Counted from the stretch's first letter, positions 45,760 through 56,809 are shown. The stretch is 64,000 nucleotides of DNA from Mucidula mucida (GCA_015501055.1 JADNYV010000077.1:1-64000), one strand, 5' to 3'. Numbers and translations are program-made. Notes: a model not told the origin generated them from the letters alone.

Positions 45760-47831
45760 CTATTTTCCTTTACCCTTGACATGAGTTGCCTGTATCCACC
45801 GCTTGGGGACACCCTTGCCCTGTAAGTAGTCTACAACGACTTGTGACCACTTTCCTTGCACAAGTACTTCCAGACCGGCGTTCGCGCCTTTACCAGTTAC
45901 AGGAGAAACTACGGCCCGTAAGAACAAGTAAATAGGAAAAGTAGCAATCGTACCAGAGGTTGCCCCGGCGCAGAACTTTCTCAACTCTTCCGCCATGTCT
46001 TCTGCCACGATGAAGAACGGTTCAAACCCTGTGATGAGTGTTGAAGCTTTCCGCCCTTGGCGCACTTTAACGGCCACTTGTATGGGAGAGAGTTTCCCTT
46101 TTCTATAAGACATCAGATGCTGCCAACTACAATTAGATAGAAAAGCTTACTTGACTACAGGGTCCCTCCCCTCCCCGCTGACCTCGTACCATGGCTGCAT
46201 TCGCTCAAGGACCTTGCGGTGCAGTTCGTCCCGCTTCATAAAATCTGCATCGGGTTGAGACTCCTTCTCCTTGTCTTTGGATTTCTTGGCAGTAGGATTG
46301 GACAGGACACACTTGCGCAAAGCGTCGTCAAGATTGATGTATGCTTGCTCGTGAGGGTTAATCAACTCGTTGGATGTGATATAGTCATTGACCAGGGCCT
46401 GAATTATAGGCATAGCATACAAATCGGATGCACTATGAGAACAGTTAGCTCGAAAGGTAAGAATCAAACTGAAAGCAATTACCTCGCGTCCATGGCCTGG
46501 AAAAGCGGAACGGTGGACGCATGAGGTTTCCATAGCTCCCGTATTTCCAGCTCTTTATGAGCGAGAGCCTCCTTCTCGCGCGCCTGTTCAGCCCGCTGTG
46601 CCTTTTTCGCCGCTGTAGCTTCGATTTCACCGATAGTCACAAACGATCTATGTCCTTGCACGGCTGGATGACCGCCATTAACAGCAGTTATGACAATTTC
46701 TGCCGTTGGAGCATGCTTCTGAGGAGCTTTCGTCGTTAGAATAGTCTCCTTTTCGACAGATTTGATAAAGGCAGTGAGTGATTTATGCGAAGAGGCTTTA
46801 ATGTTAATGTCCTGGGGGTTGGGTTCCGATACGGAAGCAGACGGCAAAATTAGTGAAGGAAACGCGGGACGAGAAGGGAAGATGTAGGTGGAGTAGAAGG
46901 TCGAGAGTGGTATCGGGAAAGAGGAAGTGGGTAGCGCTGCTAGGAGTGTTGAAATAGCCTGAAGAAGCGACAATCGGAGAAGCGTTGACACTTCTTCCTT
47001 TGTGTAAGGCACGTCTGAGGGGGTGGTTCAACAGCGGGAGGAGTAGAGGTAGCTTCAGCCTCAGGCGTAACGGCATCGCCGCCTGGCGTATCTCTTGACG
47101 CGGAAGCTTCCTCCTCTTTCTCTATCTCGTTGTCATGTTTGGATCCAATCGGTGTTGGATCTGGTACATCACCCTTCGATCCCAAATCCCACAAATGGTC
47201 CTTCCAGGTATGGATTATCAGCGTCGCCTTGCCCTTCTCATCTGACAGTTGGTCGCTGGAAACCGCCATACGTCCTACAGCCAGAGGCGCAGACATCGTT
47301 GGTGTATCGTCTCTGCGTTCGTACTGACAGATTGCTACGAGCTGGCCTTCGGAGAGGGATGAACTGTGGAACATGACTGATCAAGGGAATACAGGCCGCG
47401 TCCCGAAGGCGCGGGAGAAGACAACGTACCTCCAGGAATCATGAGATCAGCGCCGCCAACGAGCACAGGTATGACCGCAGACGGCGTGCAGATGGATGGT
47501 AGCATCTCCGGCCTTTTCCAGAGCGTGTAGACGGTCGGTATGAGTTCATCGGAACCTTTGCCGACCGATATCCATAATGGATCGCCTTCAGAGGAGATAT
47601 ATGCGACCTGAGAAGCTGTTAAATGGGAATACAAGTATCGGATAGGCATATTACACCGAAAACATCAAGATGTGTGACGAATTTTGCAGTCAGAATACCC
47701 TCTGGAACTAGGAGGTCACCATCTTCTGCTGGCAAAGAGAACGCCGATAAAACGTGTTGTTTGAGTTTTCGTCGGTCTGAACTTCGCAATGGTACGGAAT
47801 TCTTGAGATTGGAGAGCGGTTTCTTGAACAT
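45760..47831 (-). CDS. Eukaryotic translation initiation factor 2D (ligatin/Tma64-like)
   Basis: Starts MFKKPLSNLKNSVPLRSSDR, followed by the pre-PUA/PUA region (LVPEGILTAKFVTHLDVFG, WISVGKGSDELIPTVYTLWK, IPVLVGGADLMIPG). The middle contains YTKEEVSTLLRLSLLQAI, then the winged-helix/SWIB-type segment around LYAMPIIQALVNDYITSNEL and LIN. The C-terminal SUI1 domain has QVAVKVRQGRKASTLITGFE and ends with VLVQGKWSQVVVDYLQGKGV. This order (PUA, WH, SWIB, SUI1) defines eIF2D, which delivers tRNA to or recycles 40S subunits in the cytosol. At least five introns break the gene. No frame error was noticed. Confidence 0.92.
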
Positions 47832-48136
47832 GGACTGCGATGTCGAATGATGATGGGTGAGCGGATACAAGAGCCGATCACGCGCGCGACACTCCAGAAA
47901 CTTTCTGTGTATATACAGTACGTATCTGAGGGCTGCGAAACCTGTCACACCAGAACGTGCAAAATGCCATGTTCGTCAGCGCTGGAGGGAACAGTGTCAA
48001 ATATCCAGTCGCATTCCCATTGAAGCTCTTTTCGATGAAAAGTTTCAATCGCTCGCGAATAACCCGAAATTTCTAAGAACAGTGTGTTTTGCTCCAGTCT
48101 GCATACTATGAGCTTATTATTATTTTGAGACGTTGT

Positions 48137-49228
48137 ACTACAAGTCGTTGCGCCCACGCAGCGATGGGGCATGGAGTATCACGTCTGAAGCGACATCTTC
48201 CCCATACTCCTTAGCCAATTGCCTATACACAAAGCGTCAATAATCGGGCGACGCGCGAAGTACGAAGAAGCATACTCAGCATAATCATTCATAATCGCCG
48301 ATAAATCTGTCGTAGTAAGTCGATACGCCTTTGGCGCCATCCCCTTCCCAAACCTATACGTGACATGGTCTGAACACAACAGCCCCGCGACTATCACAAG
48401 CATGTGGGGTCCAACCAAGGAAAAGCTGATAGTATACCAGCGTTTCAGCGTATTGCGCTCAAAGTTGATGTACGCGGACTTGCATCCCGGCAGAACTGTG
48501 CGTTGATAACACGTCTGCGAAACGGAAGCCTCAACGTACGGGCTATAGTACCCACAGCACCCGAGCTCATTCTGTATGCGCTGCCTGCCATGGACGCCCA
48601 AGCCCTGCGACCATTCTTGGTTGATCTTCCCATCCAGATTCATAGCGCGGCGCTTGAAGCACATATATCCGGGCGCGAGTATGAACGCAAAGACCACCCA
48701 GAGGAGGAAGGTGTACACAGCAAGAAAGGCGCGGTGGTTCATCATGATTCCCGCCCATCCGATGAGTGCTGTGAGTATCCCAAGGCAGGCGGCGATCGTG
48801 GACACGACGAGCTCTGATCGGTTGCCGACGCGTACAATGTCCGCGTGCGAGAGCGCGTTAAACCATGTCAAGATGAGGAAGACGAGGCAAGTGATGCAAT
48901 ATACCGACAACGCCGCATTAGCGACCACAAGCGTCCATTTGAATCGGTTCCATGTCGGCCGGTGCGACCGTTTCCCAAACCGCCGTTTGCCAGTGAGTGC
49001 GCGATAGACATCGTTGGCGCTGTCGTCGCTGTCACCTATTCGCGACTGACCGCTGCTAAACGCGTCAACGCCTCCTCCAAGCTTCGGCACGCGAAGCTGT
49101 ACATCTTTTCCTTTGCGGTTGCGCGAGCCCTGGCCGAGCGGGAACTTGCGAGGGAGGTAATTTACACTGAGAGAGGGCGTTGGCGCGGTGCTGACGTCCG
49201 GCGACGCGTAGGTGGATAAAAAGTCCAT
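48137..49228 (-). CDS. Tetraspanin (fungal Tsp2-like)
   Basis: A cytoplasmic N-tail of about 95 residues precedes four membrane helices (WTLVVANAALSVYCITCLVF, VVSTIAACLGILTALIGWAG, AFLAVYTFLLWVVFAFILAP and the late SFSLVGPHMLVIVAGLLCSD). The large loop between helices 3 and 4 has the tetraspanin CCG signature (NELGCCGYYSPY) and further Cys residues (SQTCYQR, PGCKSA). Tetraspanins organise membrane microdomains; in plant pathogens some are needed for penetration, but no such role is implied here. Two ends are possible. Unspliced, the frame stops at 48179. Splicing GTATGC...TATAG near 48278-48229 gives EQLAKEYGEDVASDV and a stop at 48137, which I prefer. Confidence 0.88.
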
Positions 49229-49271
49229 TGAAAAACGACTTTTTGGAAGCGTTCAAGAAAATGGATATCGG

Positions 49272-49547
49272 CTAATATAGTTTGAGTAGACGACAGACGG
49301 CGGGTTCGCCTAGAAAGGTAATACATTGAGACACATGACGAATTGTTTCTCGGCAGCACACACACTTCGTGTAGATGTTGTCATTGTGATCAGCGCGCGA
49401 TATGGAGGAGAGGCTAGGAGCCTTATTGTATTGGGGATCTAGACAGAGCCACTGAACAGGATGATCACAATGGTATGTCGAGGAACCGGATGTCTGTGGG
49501 GGAACTTCGACATTGGGGCGGAAGGAGGCGGAATATGGAGGCGGCAA
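49272..49547 (-). CDS. Possible small Cys-rich protein
   Basis: A frame starting MPPPYSASFRPNVEVPPQTS contains CDHPVQWLCLDPQ and KCVCCRETIRHVSQC, which could bind zinc. It lies just left of a second minus-strand frame (49594-49872) with RGYVVRRTVKPVVDSSYRRT that might be an upstream exon. No family is recognised. Confidence 0.3.
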   Translation of the reverse strand: MPPPYSASFRPNVEVPPQTSGSSTYHCDHPVQWLCLDPQYNKAPSLSSISRADHNDNIYTKCVCCRETIRHVSQCITFLGEPAVCRLLKLY

Positions 49548-50129
49548 CTAGGAAAGCGATAGATTTATCATCTTGAGTTTCAGCTACTCAAGGTCATGCC
49601 AGCATGTCGCGTCCCGAACGTGAAGTGTAAGCAGTGGGAGTTTCATTTGCGAAGATTGTCAAGACCGAGCACTGGAGTATGAGCTTTGTCCGACGAGCTT
49701 CTGATCGGTTGGGTCCACGTTGGCCACCTTCCCTTTTGTTTTCAAAGACATCTTCCGGTCGTGGGCAGAGAGTGCGTCGATAAGACGAGTCGACGACTGG
49801 CTTGACGGTGCGACGAACAACGTAACCTCTCGGAGGTGCAATGGGCCGTGCTTCCGCTGTATCATTCTGCAAATATCTATTAAAAGGGCATCATGAAGGG
49901 ATAGCGAGACGTACTGGTATAAGCGCGAGGAGTGCCGGCTACGTTGGGCGCAGCATAGCTAAAATTTTGTCTAGCAGGGACTTGTAGGTGAATCCAACAT
50001 AGAGTCGACTGTCACGAACGTGCCACCAGGCGCGAGGTATGCAGTATAGTTATCTGGTTTTTTAAAGACTATGAACATCATATTAAATAGCGACGAAAAC
50101 CCACATGATTTGAACTCACCAGCGTCTAG

Positions 50130-50720
50130 TACGGAACCCCACCAGATACTCGTGTAATGGCATCTTTGTGTAATTGATGAACTCGTCCGCGCCAGAGCTC
50201 ATTGCGAGATCCTCGTTGCCACGAGAAGCAGTCGTGATAATGCGGGCAGCACCTTAGCTTTCGCAATCTGGATAGCAAAGGCGCCGACAGAGCTGCAGCC
50301 TCCATTCATGATCTGGCACGCTTGAAAGTTGCCGTAATTGTATGGGAGCCATTGCGTTGTCTGTCGAATTCGTCGTTAATGGTGGCCGGAACCAGTTATC
50401 AAACGTCGGCCTTGCGCTGAAAGATGAAATCGTTTAAATCTTCGATGACACCCGCAAAGTCTGTGGCAAAAGGTCGCTTTTTCGAGAAACTGGAGAGGAT
50501 TCTAGTGAGTTTTCCGTTTACTATAACAAGAATATTTAGCGTCAAACACAAGAGAAAGTCAAGTAATGTGCGCACATTGGGTTTAACGCTGCAGCCTGCA
50601 CATTTACCGGCGCCTCCCCGTCTGACAAATGCGACAATACCGCCCAGCCTTCCTTTATTGACCAGCTCATCCTCCGGGGTCCCTTGGGTGGTAACGCTCC
50701 GAACAGTGGTAATCATTGTG
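50130..50720 (-). pseudogene. Medium-chain dehydrogenase/quinone reductase relic
   Basis: Separate minus-strand pieces match this family: FATDFAGVIEDL and DFIFQRKADV, then GGCSSVGAFAIQIAKAK (the nucleotide-binding loop) and, in another frame, a RGNEDLAMSSGADEFINY-like stretch. Stops and frame changes separate them, and neither N- nor C-terminal domains are complete. Original function cannot be recovered from what remains. Confidence 0.6.
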
Positions 50721-51056
50721 AGGTCCTAGTCATAGCCCTTTTGAATGGAAAAGTGGGTGCATTGGCGACGACCAAATGGATGTTAGAATAGCAATGGGAG
50801 GAGCTTGTAAATGGCTGTACGAGAGAGCATGATGAGCGAACGAAGGAGGAAAGGAATCTGTCTCCGCCGTCGCTGCGGCAAATTAACGGCACAGACACTT
50901 ATGATCGGTGCCACATGGAGAGTTCTTTTCTTTTATCATCATCAGCCGCGTACATCGCGAACGCCTTGGATCGCCAAATGCGAGTCGGCCATATCGACAA
51001 AAAATCAGTAAAGTGATGCAAGTAACGGACTCTGGCGCAGACAGTGAACCGTGGCC

Positions 51057-51066
51057 ATCACATGAT
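51057..51066 (+). promoter_or_regulatory. Array box ATCACATGAT, upstream of copy 0
   Basis: Begins 102 bases before the ATG of the array's first, broken copy. The same ten bases recur upstream of several other copies. Confidence 0.6.
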
Positions 51067-51158
51067 CGAGTCGTGACCCCTGCAAAACCAGAATGCGCGT
51101 AGGTAAACCGTATAGAAAGGCTACGTCGGCTCACATGAATCTCTCACAAGCTCCGACC

Positions 51159-51360
51159 ATGCCCAAGACACGAAACCCAAAGTCCAGAAAACTCTCTGTA
51201 TGTGTCCCCCCATGATATCTACTTACTGTAGCTGACATGTCTACGCAGATCTCCATGCCACGCGAAGAGATATTCGGTTTCTCACTGAAGATCTCAGGGA
51301 AGAGCGACCTCCATACGCGAAACTGATGGCAGATTGACAGCGACATGTCCATAATGATGG
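51159..51360 (+). pseudogene. IFGF-family array copy 0 (truncated, frameshifted)
   Basis: Exon 1 (51159-51197, MPKTRNPKSRKLS) and intron GTATGT...CGCAG lead to ISMPREEIFGFSL. The continuation matches the family only in another frame (LREERPPYAKLMAD), and the central and C-terminal parts are missing. This copy and copy 7 preserve an intron just before the IFGF motif, probably the older gene structure. Confidence 0.7.
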
Positions 51361-51667
51361 CAACTTATCATTCTCGTATAGAGATGGCCATCGGCGCGAG
51401 ACTGCATGACGATTCTGTTACTGTTGGTGACAGGAAAGAACGCACAAAGTAAGCAGGTATGAAGAAAGAAAGGCAGAGCAGTCCGCTGCAGTGCAAGAGT
51501 CAGGCGACTCTATTATAACTTCTATAGTCACATAGCTTCCATTGCTATTCTGAGTTGCTGCACGCTGGTCACTGCGGCGTCGTTCAATTGTCAGGAGCAA
51601 TGATCTAAGCCATGCGTACGTTTTCCTCTCGACGTCTGCCGCGCCCTGTCACTGGTAAACAATAGCC

Positions 51668-51677
51668 ATCACATGAT
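51668..51677 (+). promoter_or_regulatory. Array box ATCACATGAT, upstream of copy 1
   Basis: Begins 128 bases before the ATG of copy 1. It contains the E-box-type core CACATG. Confidence 0.6.
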
Positions 51678-51795
51678 CAATCCTCGACTGACTCGATTTT
51701 CGATGCGACTTAAGTACAAACTACCGTCATCACACTTTCACTTTCAAACAAACACAAAGTCGGACATTACGCGCCCGTAGTCTTTACTCCTTTAC

Positions 51796-52212
51796 ATGTC
51801 TGTCTATGGTACTTATTACGATTTTTTGCCAGCCCTCATGCCGATTACTACGCGCTCAAAACCTAAAGTCTTTCGGGAAAAGCTATTCGGCTTTCTCCTC
51901 ACCGACGAGCTCGTGAGGCAGCGTCCTGAATTTAAGGAGATCGTGGACAAGCATCCTGAGGTCACCGAACAGGAGCGAGAGAGTTTTGAGAGCAAATTGA
52001 GCTTTTCGATCGTGGGTCTTATGGCGTTGCAGATACAACACTTCTGGCATAGGGCCACATTGGAGTGCACCCGTTCTGGCCTGGTGGTAGCGCTCTCCAA
52101 TAACAGAAGTATGGACGCTTCGACGACTCCTTCTCCGGAAGTCATCGAGAGGATGCAGAGGGACATGGAGCTGGACGTGAGTGTGCAGCCCATGTGGATG
52201 AACGCCACTTGA
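51796..52212 (+). CDS. IFGF-family array copy 1
   Basis: Intact frame of 138 residues, unknown family. Its order of conserved blocks is TTRSKPKVFRE, then KLFGFLLTDELVRQRPEF, a charged helix with HPEVTEQERESFE, HFWHRATLE, SGLVVALSNN, and PSPEVIERMQRDMELDV before the C-terminal PMWMNAT. There is no signal peptide and no membrane segment, so a cytosolic or nuclear protein is likely. The upstream ATG with MSVYGTYYDF is conserved in copies 3 and 6, but a second Met (MPITTRS) is also plausible. A GTACAT donor follows seven bases after the stop. Confidence 0.65.
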   Translation: MSVYGTYYDFLPALMPITTRSKPKVFREKLFGFLLTDELVRQRPEFKEIVDKHPEVTEQERESFESKLSFSIVGLMALQIQHFWHRATLECTRSGLVVALSNNRSMDASTTPSPEVIERMQRDMELDVSVQPMWMNAT

Positions 52213-52598
52213 AATCCGGTACATCAATTATTGAAATTGCGTGGCCGTCTCCTATAATCCTGTAGAACCAGCTGGCCCGGTATCTCAGTCCTCAATGATT
52301 CTGGTACTACGGGCAGTTTTGCACGAATAAAGAGACCACATTGTACACGTTTCAGCCTCATGTGTCCTGACAAAGCCAACAGCAACCTCGAGGTCAAGTT
52401 CCGAGAAACACCCTGTTTACGGACTGTACCCTGCCACTACGCGCGACCAGCGGTGCTTGAAAAACATCTCATTTAGGCCACCGATCGTACCACATCGCGA
52501 AGATAGCGTTGGTGCCACTCAGTGAAGTGCAAGCAAGGTTTGACATTTTGTCCATGTCTGTCCGTTCTCCCAGTCATTATAAATTTCTTTCAGCCTTC

Positions 52599-52941
52599 AT
52601 GCCGCTTACGCGCTCAAAACCTAAAGTCTTCCGTGAAAGGATATTCGGTTTCCTCCTCAGCGACGCGATCTGATTACGCAGCGTTGATGGCAAGCTGCCC
52701 CTATGCCAGCGGAGAAGAGCGGGAGGACTATGAACTTGAAGTATGCTTGGGCTGCATGATCGCGTTGTCCATCAATATCACGGAATTGTGGGATAGAGCC
52801 ACCTTCGATAGCACTCCCTCTGGCCCAATTATTGGGCTCACGACTAACAAGGAGTCGGCCACTACTCCTCCACCAGAGCTTATCACGAGCATGCAGGCAT
52901 TGCTCGCGCTGGAGGTCGAACCTCGGTGGGTTAATGCCTAA
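52599..52941 (+). pseudogene. IFGF-family array copy 2 (14-bp deletion)
   Basis: Starts MPLTRSKPKVFRERIFGFLL, then loses about 14 bases near 52660-52666 relative to copy 5, where copy 5 reads ELMQKRSDYAALM. The deletion shifts the frame so the ATG product ends early, although the downstream part remains open and well conserved (ELWDRATFDSTPSGPIIGL, VEPRWVNA). A 3' intron GTAAGG...CCACCAACAG (52948-53004) follows the stop. The decay appears recent. Confidence 0.75.
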
Positions 52942-53223
52942 GAGCAGGTAAGGGAGTTTTCTGCGTACGGACATCACACTCCGAAGATAGTAATCCACCA
53001 ACAGCAGGAGGATTCCACAGACAGTCTGTTGCCTCTGCTGCGAGTAAAGACTTACCATGCTCTACGACTCCGTTCTAGAACTTTCTGGTGACGGTAGACA
53101 GCAGCATGACACAGAGAGAGGAACAGTTGTCGAGTTGTGGAACAAAGTACATTGGCGCCATGTGAACGTTTACGATCCATTCCAAATGAGTCCATTCGCG
53201 AACTCTGCAGGTAAACAGTAGTC

Positions 53224-53233
53224 ATCACATGAT
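53224..53233 (+). promoter_or_regulatory. Array box ATCACATGAT, upstream of copy 3
   Basis: Begins 90 bases before the ATG of copy 3 and is followed by TGAGCCACGACTT, which is also found after the box of copy 6. Confidence 0.6.
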
Positions 53234-53313
53234 TGAGCCACGACTTAGAGACTACCCCAATCATCTCAAGCGAAAGGCAAAACTTAATCTCAACAAAGGT
53301 TTGAATTCTCTCC

Positions 53314-53727
53314 ATGTCCGTCTATGATACTTATTATTCGTCTCTGCCAGCCCTCATGCCAACTACGCGCTCAAAACCTCGAGTCTTCCGCGAACAGATA
53401 TTTGGCTTTCTGCTCTCCTACAAGCTCGTGAGGCAGCGCCCCGAATTCCAGGAGATCGTGGACGAGCACCCAGAGGTCACCGAAGAGGATCGAAGGTGTT
53501 TTGAGCGCGACGTGTGTCTATCCATCATGGGTGATATGGCATTGCACATGAATCATTTCTGGCACAGAGCCACATTGGAGAAGACCCCTTCTGGCCTGGT
53601 GATAGCGCTCGCAAATAACAGAAACATAGATACATCAACGATTCCTTCCCCAGAAGTCATTGTGAGGATTCAGAGGGAACTGAAGCTGGACGTGACGGTA
53701 CAGCCCATGTGGATGAACGCCACTTGA
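53314..53727 (+). CDS. IFGF-family array copy 3
   Basis: Intact, 137 residues, family of unknown function. It has the same block order as copy 1, with TTRSKPRVFREQIFGFLLSY, HFWHRATLEKTPSGLVIALA, a PSPEVIVRIQRELKLDV block and C-terminal PMWMNAT. Copy 6 is its closest relative, including about 100 bp of upstream DNA and the 3' region. A GTACGT donor lies eight bases after the stop. No localisation signal is visible. Confidence 0.65.
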   Translation: MSVYDTYYSSLPALMPTTRSKPRVFREQIFGFLLSYKLVRQRPEFQEIVDEHPEVTEEDRRCFERDVCLSIMGDMALHMNHFWHRATLEKTPSGLVIALANNRNIDTSTIPSPEVIVRIQRELKLDVTVQPMWMNAT

Positions 53728-53879
53728 AGTGCAGGTACGTTGGTTCCCTTGTTCCATTACTTGCGCTCACATATGATCTCAAGAGCTTGGTTACATCACT
53801 AGTTCTTGCTACCATCGAACGGTTGATGCTACGGTTCTGTCATGTTATGATACGTACCTGGATGAAGTCTTCAGAAAGT

Positions 53880-53964
53880 GGTGTCAATATATCCTATGGA
53901 GCTGATCAAACGCATACAGGCGTATCTCGAGCTGGAGGTCGAGCCTAAGTGGGTCTATGCTTGA
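53880..53964 (+). pseudogene. C-terminal stub of an IFGF-family copy
   Basis: Only the last block remains: ELIKRIQAYLELEVEPKWVYA then TGA. It is preceded by GAAAGTGGTGTCAATATATC, a sequence also found after copies 6 and 7. A GTACGT donor follows the stop. Confidence 0.65.
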
Positions 53965-54079
53965 AAGCTGGGTACGTATATTGACTTCTTCCAACAACCT
54001 CCCGCTCATATTTCACCAACAGCTTTGTTCTTGCTGAGATGAAAAAAATATTCTGCTAATTCTGTCGTGTCGTGTTTCA

Positions 54080-54190
54080 GGAAGACTTTTATCACCCGGA
54101 CGTATGTATCTCGCGCGTCTTGATGTCCGCCACGTTTCTGTTTTGGCGGTTAGGATCTAATGATATTTCTAATTCCGCCATTCAAACCCG
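54080..54190 (+). pseudogene. Relic of the NTF2/SigF-like gene (exon 4 to exon 5 start)
   Basis: Matches 59503-59605, including the coding end QEDFYHPD, the GTATGT donor and the intron ending at TTAG or CTAG before GATCTAATG. Its presence inside the array shows that the downstream neighbour gene was once copied together with the array unit. Confidence 0.75.
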
Positions 54191-54359
54191 TTGTCCGCGC
54201 CACGTCTCACATTCTACTTTTGTTAACTGATTACCAACGTTACCTGGCTAACACGAACAGTTCCGAACAGGCTCCATTCTTTCAGCAGAACTCGCGGGGC
54301 GTACTGACGGAGGCTATGAGCATCGCTTAAAGCTCGCTTTTCTCGTGCTTCAAACCTGC

Positions 54360-54466
54360 TGGATTAGGGATAGCGTAACAACTCCTTCCCCGGAAGTCAT
54401 TGAGAGGATGCAGAATGCAATGAGGCTTGACGCGACCGTGCAGCCGAAGTGGATGAACGCTGCTTG
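54360..54466 (+). pseudogene. Second C-terminal stub of an IFGF-family copy
   Basis: Reads VTTPSPEVIERMQNAMRLDA and then TVQPKWMNAA before TGA. The front of the gene is missing. The stop is again followed within a few bases by a GTACGT donor. Confidence 0.65.
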
Positions 54467-54814
54467 AAGTCCGGTACGTCAGCTTTTGGAATGCCGTGGC
54501 GGTTTTTTGAGATAGTATATGAGCAGCTTGTCCCGGTCACCTATTGCGATTCCTAGTTAGTACGCGGGGCGTTATTTGTACACAAGCGACAAGACCAGAT
54601 TTCTACGTTGCAGCGTCGTGTTTCCTGATGCCGACAAAGCAATGACCTCGCACGTCAAGGCCGTCTCCCCTCTTCCTTGTTTTTCCAAGACTGCGAACCC
54701 GGAGCCCGTAATCCGGACAATCGTCTTCATTTTGAGTGGAGTGCAAGCAAGGTTTGGCATTCTCGGCATATCTCCCTACGTTACTTAACAGAATTTTCCT
54801 CCAGCCTGAAGTTC

Positions 54815-55168
54815 ATGCCGCTTACGCGCTCAAAACCTAAAGTCTTCCGTGAAAGGATGTTCGGTTTCGTCCTCAGCAACGAGCTCATGCAGAAGCGATC
54901 TGATTACGCAGCGTTGATGACAAGCTGCCATTTCAGCGGTGAAGAGCGAGAGGATTATGCAGACGAAGTTAGCACGGCCTGCATGATTGCGTTGTCGCTC
55001 GACATACTCCAACTGTGGGGCAGAGCCACATTCGATAGCACTCCCTCTGGCCCAATTATAGGGCTCGTGAATAACAAGGAGTCCACGGTCACTCCTCCTC
55101 CGGAGCTTATCGAAAGGATGCAGACATTACTACAGCTGGACGTCGAGCCTCGTTGGGTTAATGCCTAA
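54815..55168 (+). CDS. IFGF-family array copy 5
   Basis: Open frame of 117 residues from MPLTRSKPKVFRERMFGFVL to VEPRWVNA. It lacks the longer MSVY start of copies 1, 3 and 6. The central block reads LWGRATFDSTPSGPIIGLVN. Closest relative is copy 2, which shares upstream and downstream DNA. A GTACGG donor (55175) and CCACCAACAG acceptor (55225) mark a 51-nt 3' UTR intron. Family unknown. Confidence 0.65.
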   Translation: MPLTRSKPKVFRERMFGFVLSNELMQKRSDYAALMTSCHFSGEEREDYADEVSTACMIALSLDILQLWGRATFDSTPSGPIIGLVNNKESTVTPPPELIERMQTLLQLDVEPRWVNA

Positions 55169-55666
55169 GAGCAGGTACGGGAGTTTTCTTCATACGGACC
55201 TTCCACTCAGACAAACCACCAACAGCAGAGAATTCCACAGACAGTTTGTTACTTCTGCTGCGAGTAAAGATTTACTGTGCTGTTTCTGGTCGACAATCGA
55301 AAACTTCGAATCGAAAGCAGCGCAGACAAGTAGGCCGCAAATACTTGTTGCTGTACAGCTGCTGTTTACGTTGTCCGAGGTAAACTTAGAAAGGCAGAGC
55401 ATTTCCCCGGCAGCGCAGAAGGTTCACATAGTTTAGTAGACATGTTAGAATTCAAATGAAGAAGGAGTGGTGAATCTGCCGGAGGCTAGCCGCTACGATT
55501 CCGTGTTCTAGAAGTTTCTGGCCAGGGTAGCCAGGATGAGTACTAGCATGAGAGAGAGGGGAACTTCAAGTTGGTTGTCAAATTGTTGCACAAAGTACAT
55601 TAGCGCCATGTGAACATTTACGATCCATTCGCGAACTCTGCAGGTAAACAATAGACATCACGTGAT

Positions 55667-55676
55667 TGAGCCACGA
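55667..55676 (+). promoter_or_regulatory. Array box ATCACGTGAT, upstream of copy 6
   Basis: A perfect palindrome version of the array box with the CACGTG core, starting 80 bases before the ATG of copy 6. CACGTG is the classical bHLH-factor core site. Confidence 0.6.
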
Positions 55677-55746
55677 CTTACAGACTACCCCAATCATCTC
55701 AAGCGAAAGGGAAAACTTAATTTTAACAGAGGTCTGAATTCTCTCC

Positions 55747-56157
55747 ATGCCCGTCTATGGTACTAATTATTCGTCTCCGCCAGCCCTCATGCCAACTACG
55801 CGCTCAAAACCTCAAGTCTTCCGCGAACAGATATTCGGCTTTCCCCTCTCCTACGAGCTCGTGAGGCAGCGCCCCGAATTCCAGGAGATCATGGACGAGC
55901 ACCCAGAGGTCACCGAACAGGATCGATGGCATTATGAGCGCGCATTGTGCCGGTCCATCATGAGTGCCATGGCGTTCCACATGCAAGAATTTTGGCACAG
56001 AGCCAAGTTGCAGAAGATCCCGTCTGGCCTGGTCATATCGCTCGCCAATCACAGGAATATAGATACATCAACGATTCCTTCGCCAGAAGTCATTGAGAGG
56101 ATGCAGAAGAGAATGAAGCTGGCCGAGACGGTACAGCCCATGTGGATGAACGCCTAA
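55747..56157 (+). CDS. IFGF-family array copy 6
   Basis: Intact, 136 residues, close to copy 3: TTRSKPQVFREQIFGFPLSY, EFWHRAKLQKIPSGLVISLA, PSPEVIERMQKRMKLAETV and C-terminal MWMNA. An 11-base tandem duplication at the end (TAATGAACGCC) puts a stop two codons early compared with copy 3, while the old stop remains just downstream. Promoter and 3' intron are shared with copy 3. Confidence 0.65.
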   Translation: MPVYGTNYSSPPALMPTTRSKPQVFREQIFGFPLSYELVRQRPEFQEIMDEHPEVTEQDRWHYERALCRSIMSAMAFHMQEFWHRAKLQKIPSGLVISLANHRNIDTSTIPSPEVIERMQKRMKLAETVQPMWMNA

Positions 56158-56752
56158 TGAACGCCACTTGAAGTGCAGGTACGTTGGTTTCCCTGTTCCA
56201 TTACTTGCGCTCACATACGATCTCAATAGCTTGGTTACATCACTAGTTCTTGCTACCATCGAACGGTTGATACTACGTTCTGTCATGTTATGATACGTAC
56301 CTGGATGAAGTCTTCGGAAAGTGGTGTCAATATATCCTATTCTCTATGATCGCCAGGTATGAATTAGCGTAGCGCCGAATGTTGAATATGGACATGCATC
56401 CATACGTGCTATATAAGTCTAGCGCCGCGATAAGACCAGTCTGCAAGGCGCGCGCGAACCACTCGATCCCACCTCCTACAGCAGGCACAACCCAACAAAG
56501 TAGACGGATGAAATCATCTTCACTCATGGCAACCTCGGTTCGTTTATACGCATGAAGGGCTATTAACAAACCCAATTGGTTGATCAGCTTTCATAACTTG
56601 CATGAGAGTCCGCGACACGGATACGAATACGTCCTGCCTCTACCCTTTGCCTCATTGACATTTGTTCACCCGAGTTAGTCGACCTATTAGTTAAACTTGA
56701 CTAGGCCACTATTAGAGACAATAGACGTTGTCAAAGACCGCGAACAATGACG

Positions 56753-56762
56753 ATCACATGAT
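56753..56762 (+). promoter_or_regulatory. Array box ATCACATGAT, upstream of copy 7
   Basis: Begins 57 bases before the ATG at 56810, with a TATAAA at 56768-56773 just after it. This gives the best-defined core promoter in the array. Confidence 0.6.
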
Positions 56763-56809
56763 GACCATATAAAGCCCCAGGGCCCTGCCACGACTCACAT
56801 CTTCCCTTC

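Noticed and set aside
48179..48280. Unspliced C-terminus of the tetraspanin ending at 48179
   Set aside because: Kept only as the alternative. A GTATGC...TATAG intron gives a more natural hydrophilic tail.
56327..56575. Minus-strand frame of 82 residues within the array
   Set aside because: It lies in spacer DNA between copies 6 and 7, has no match to the family and no splice or promoter support.
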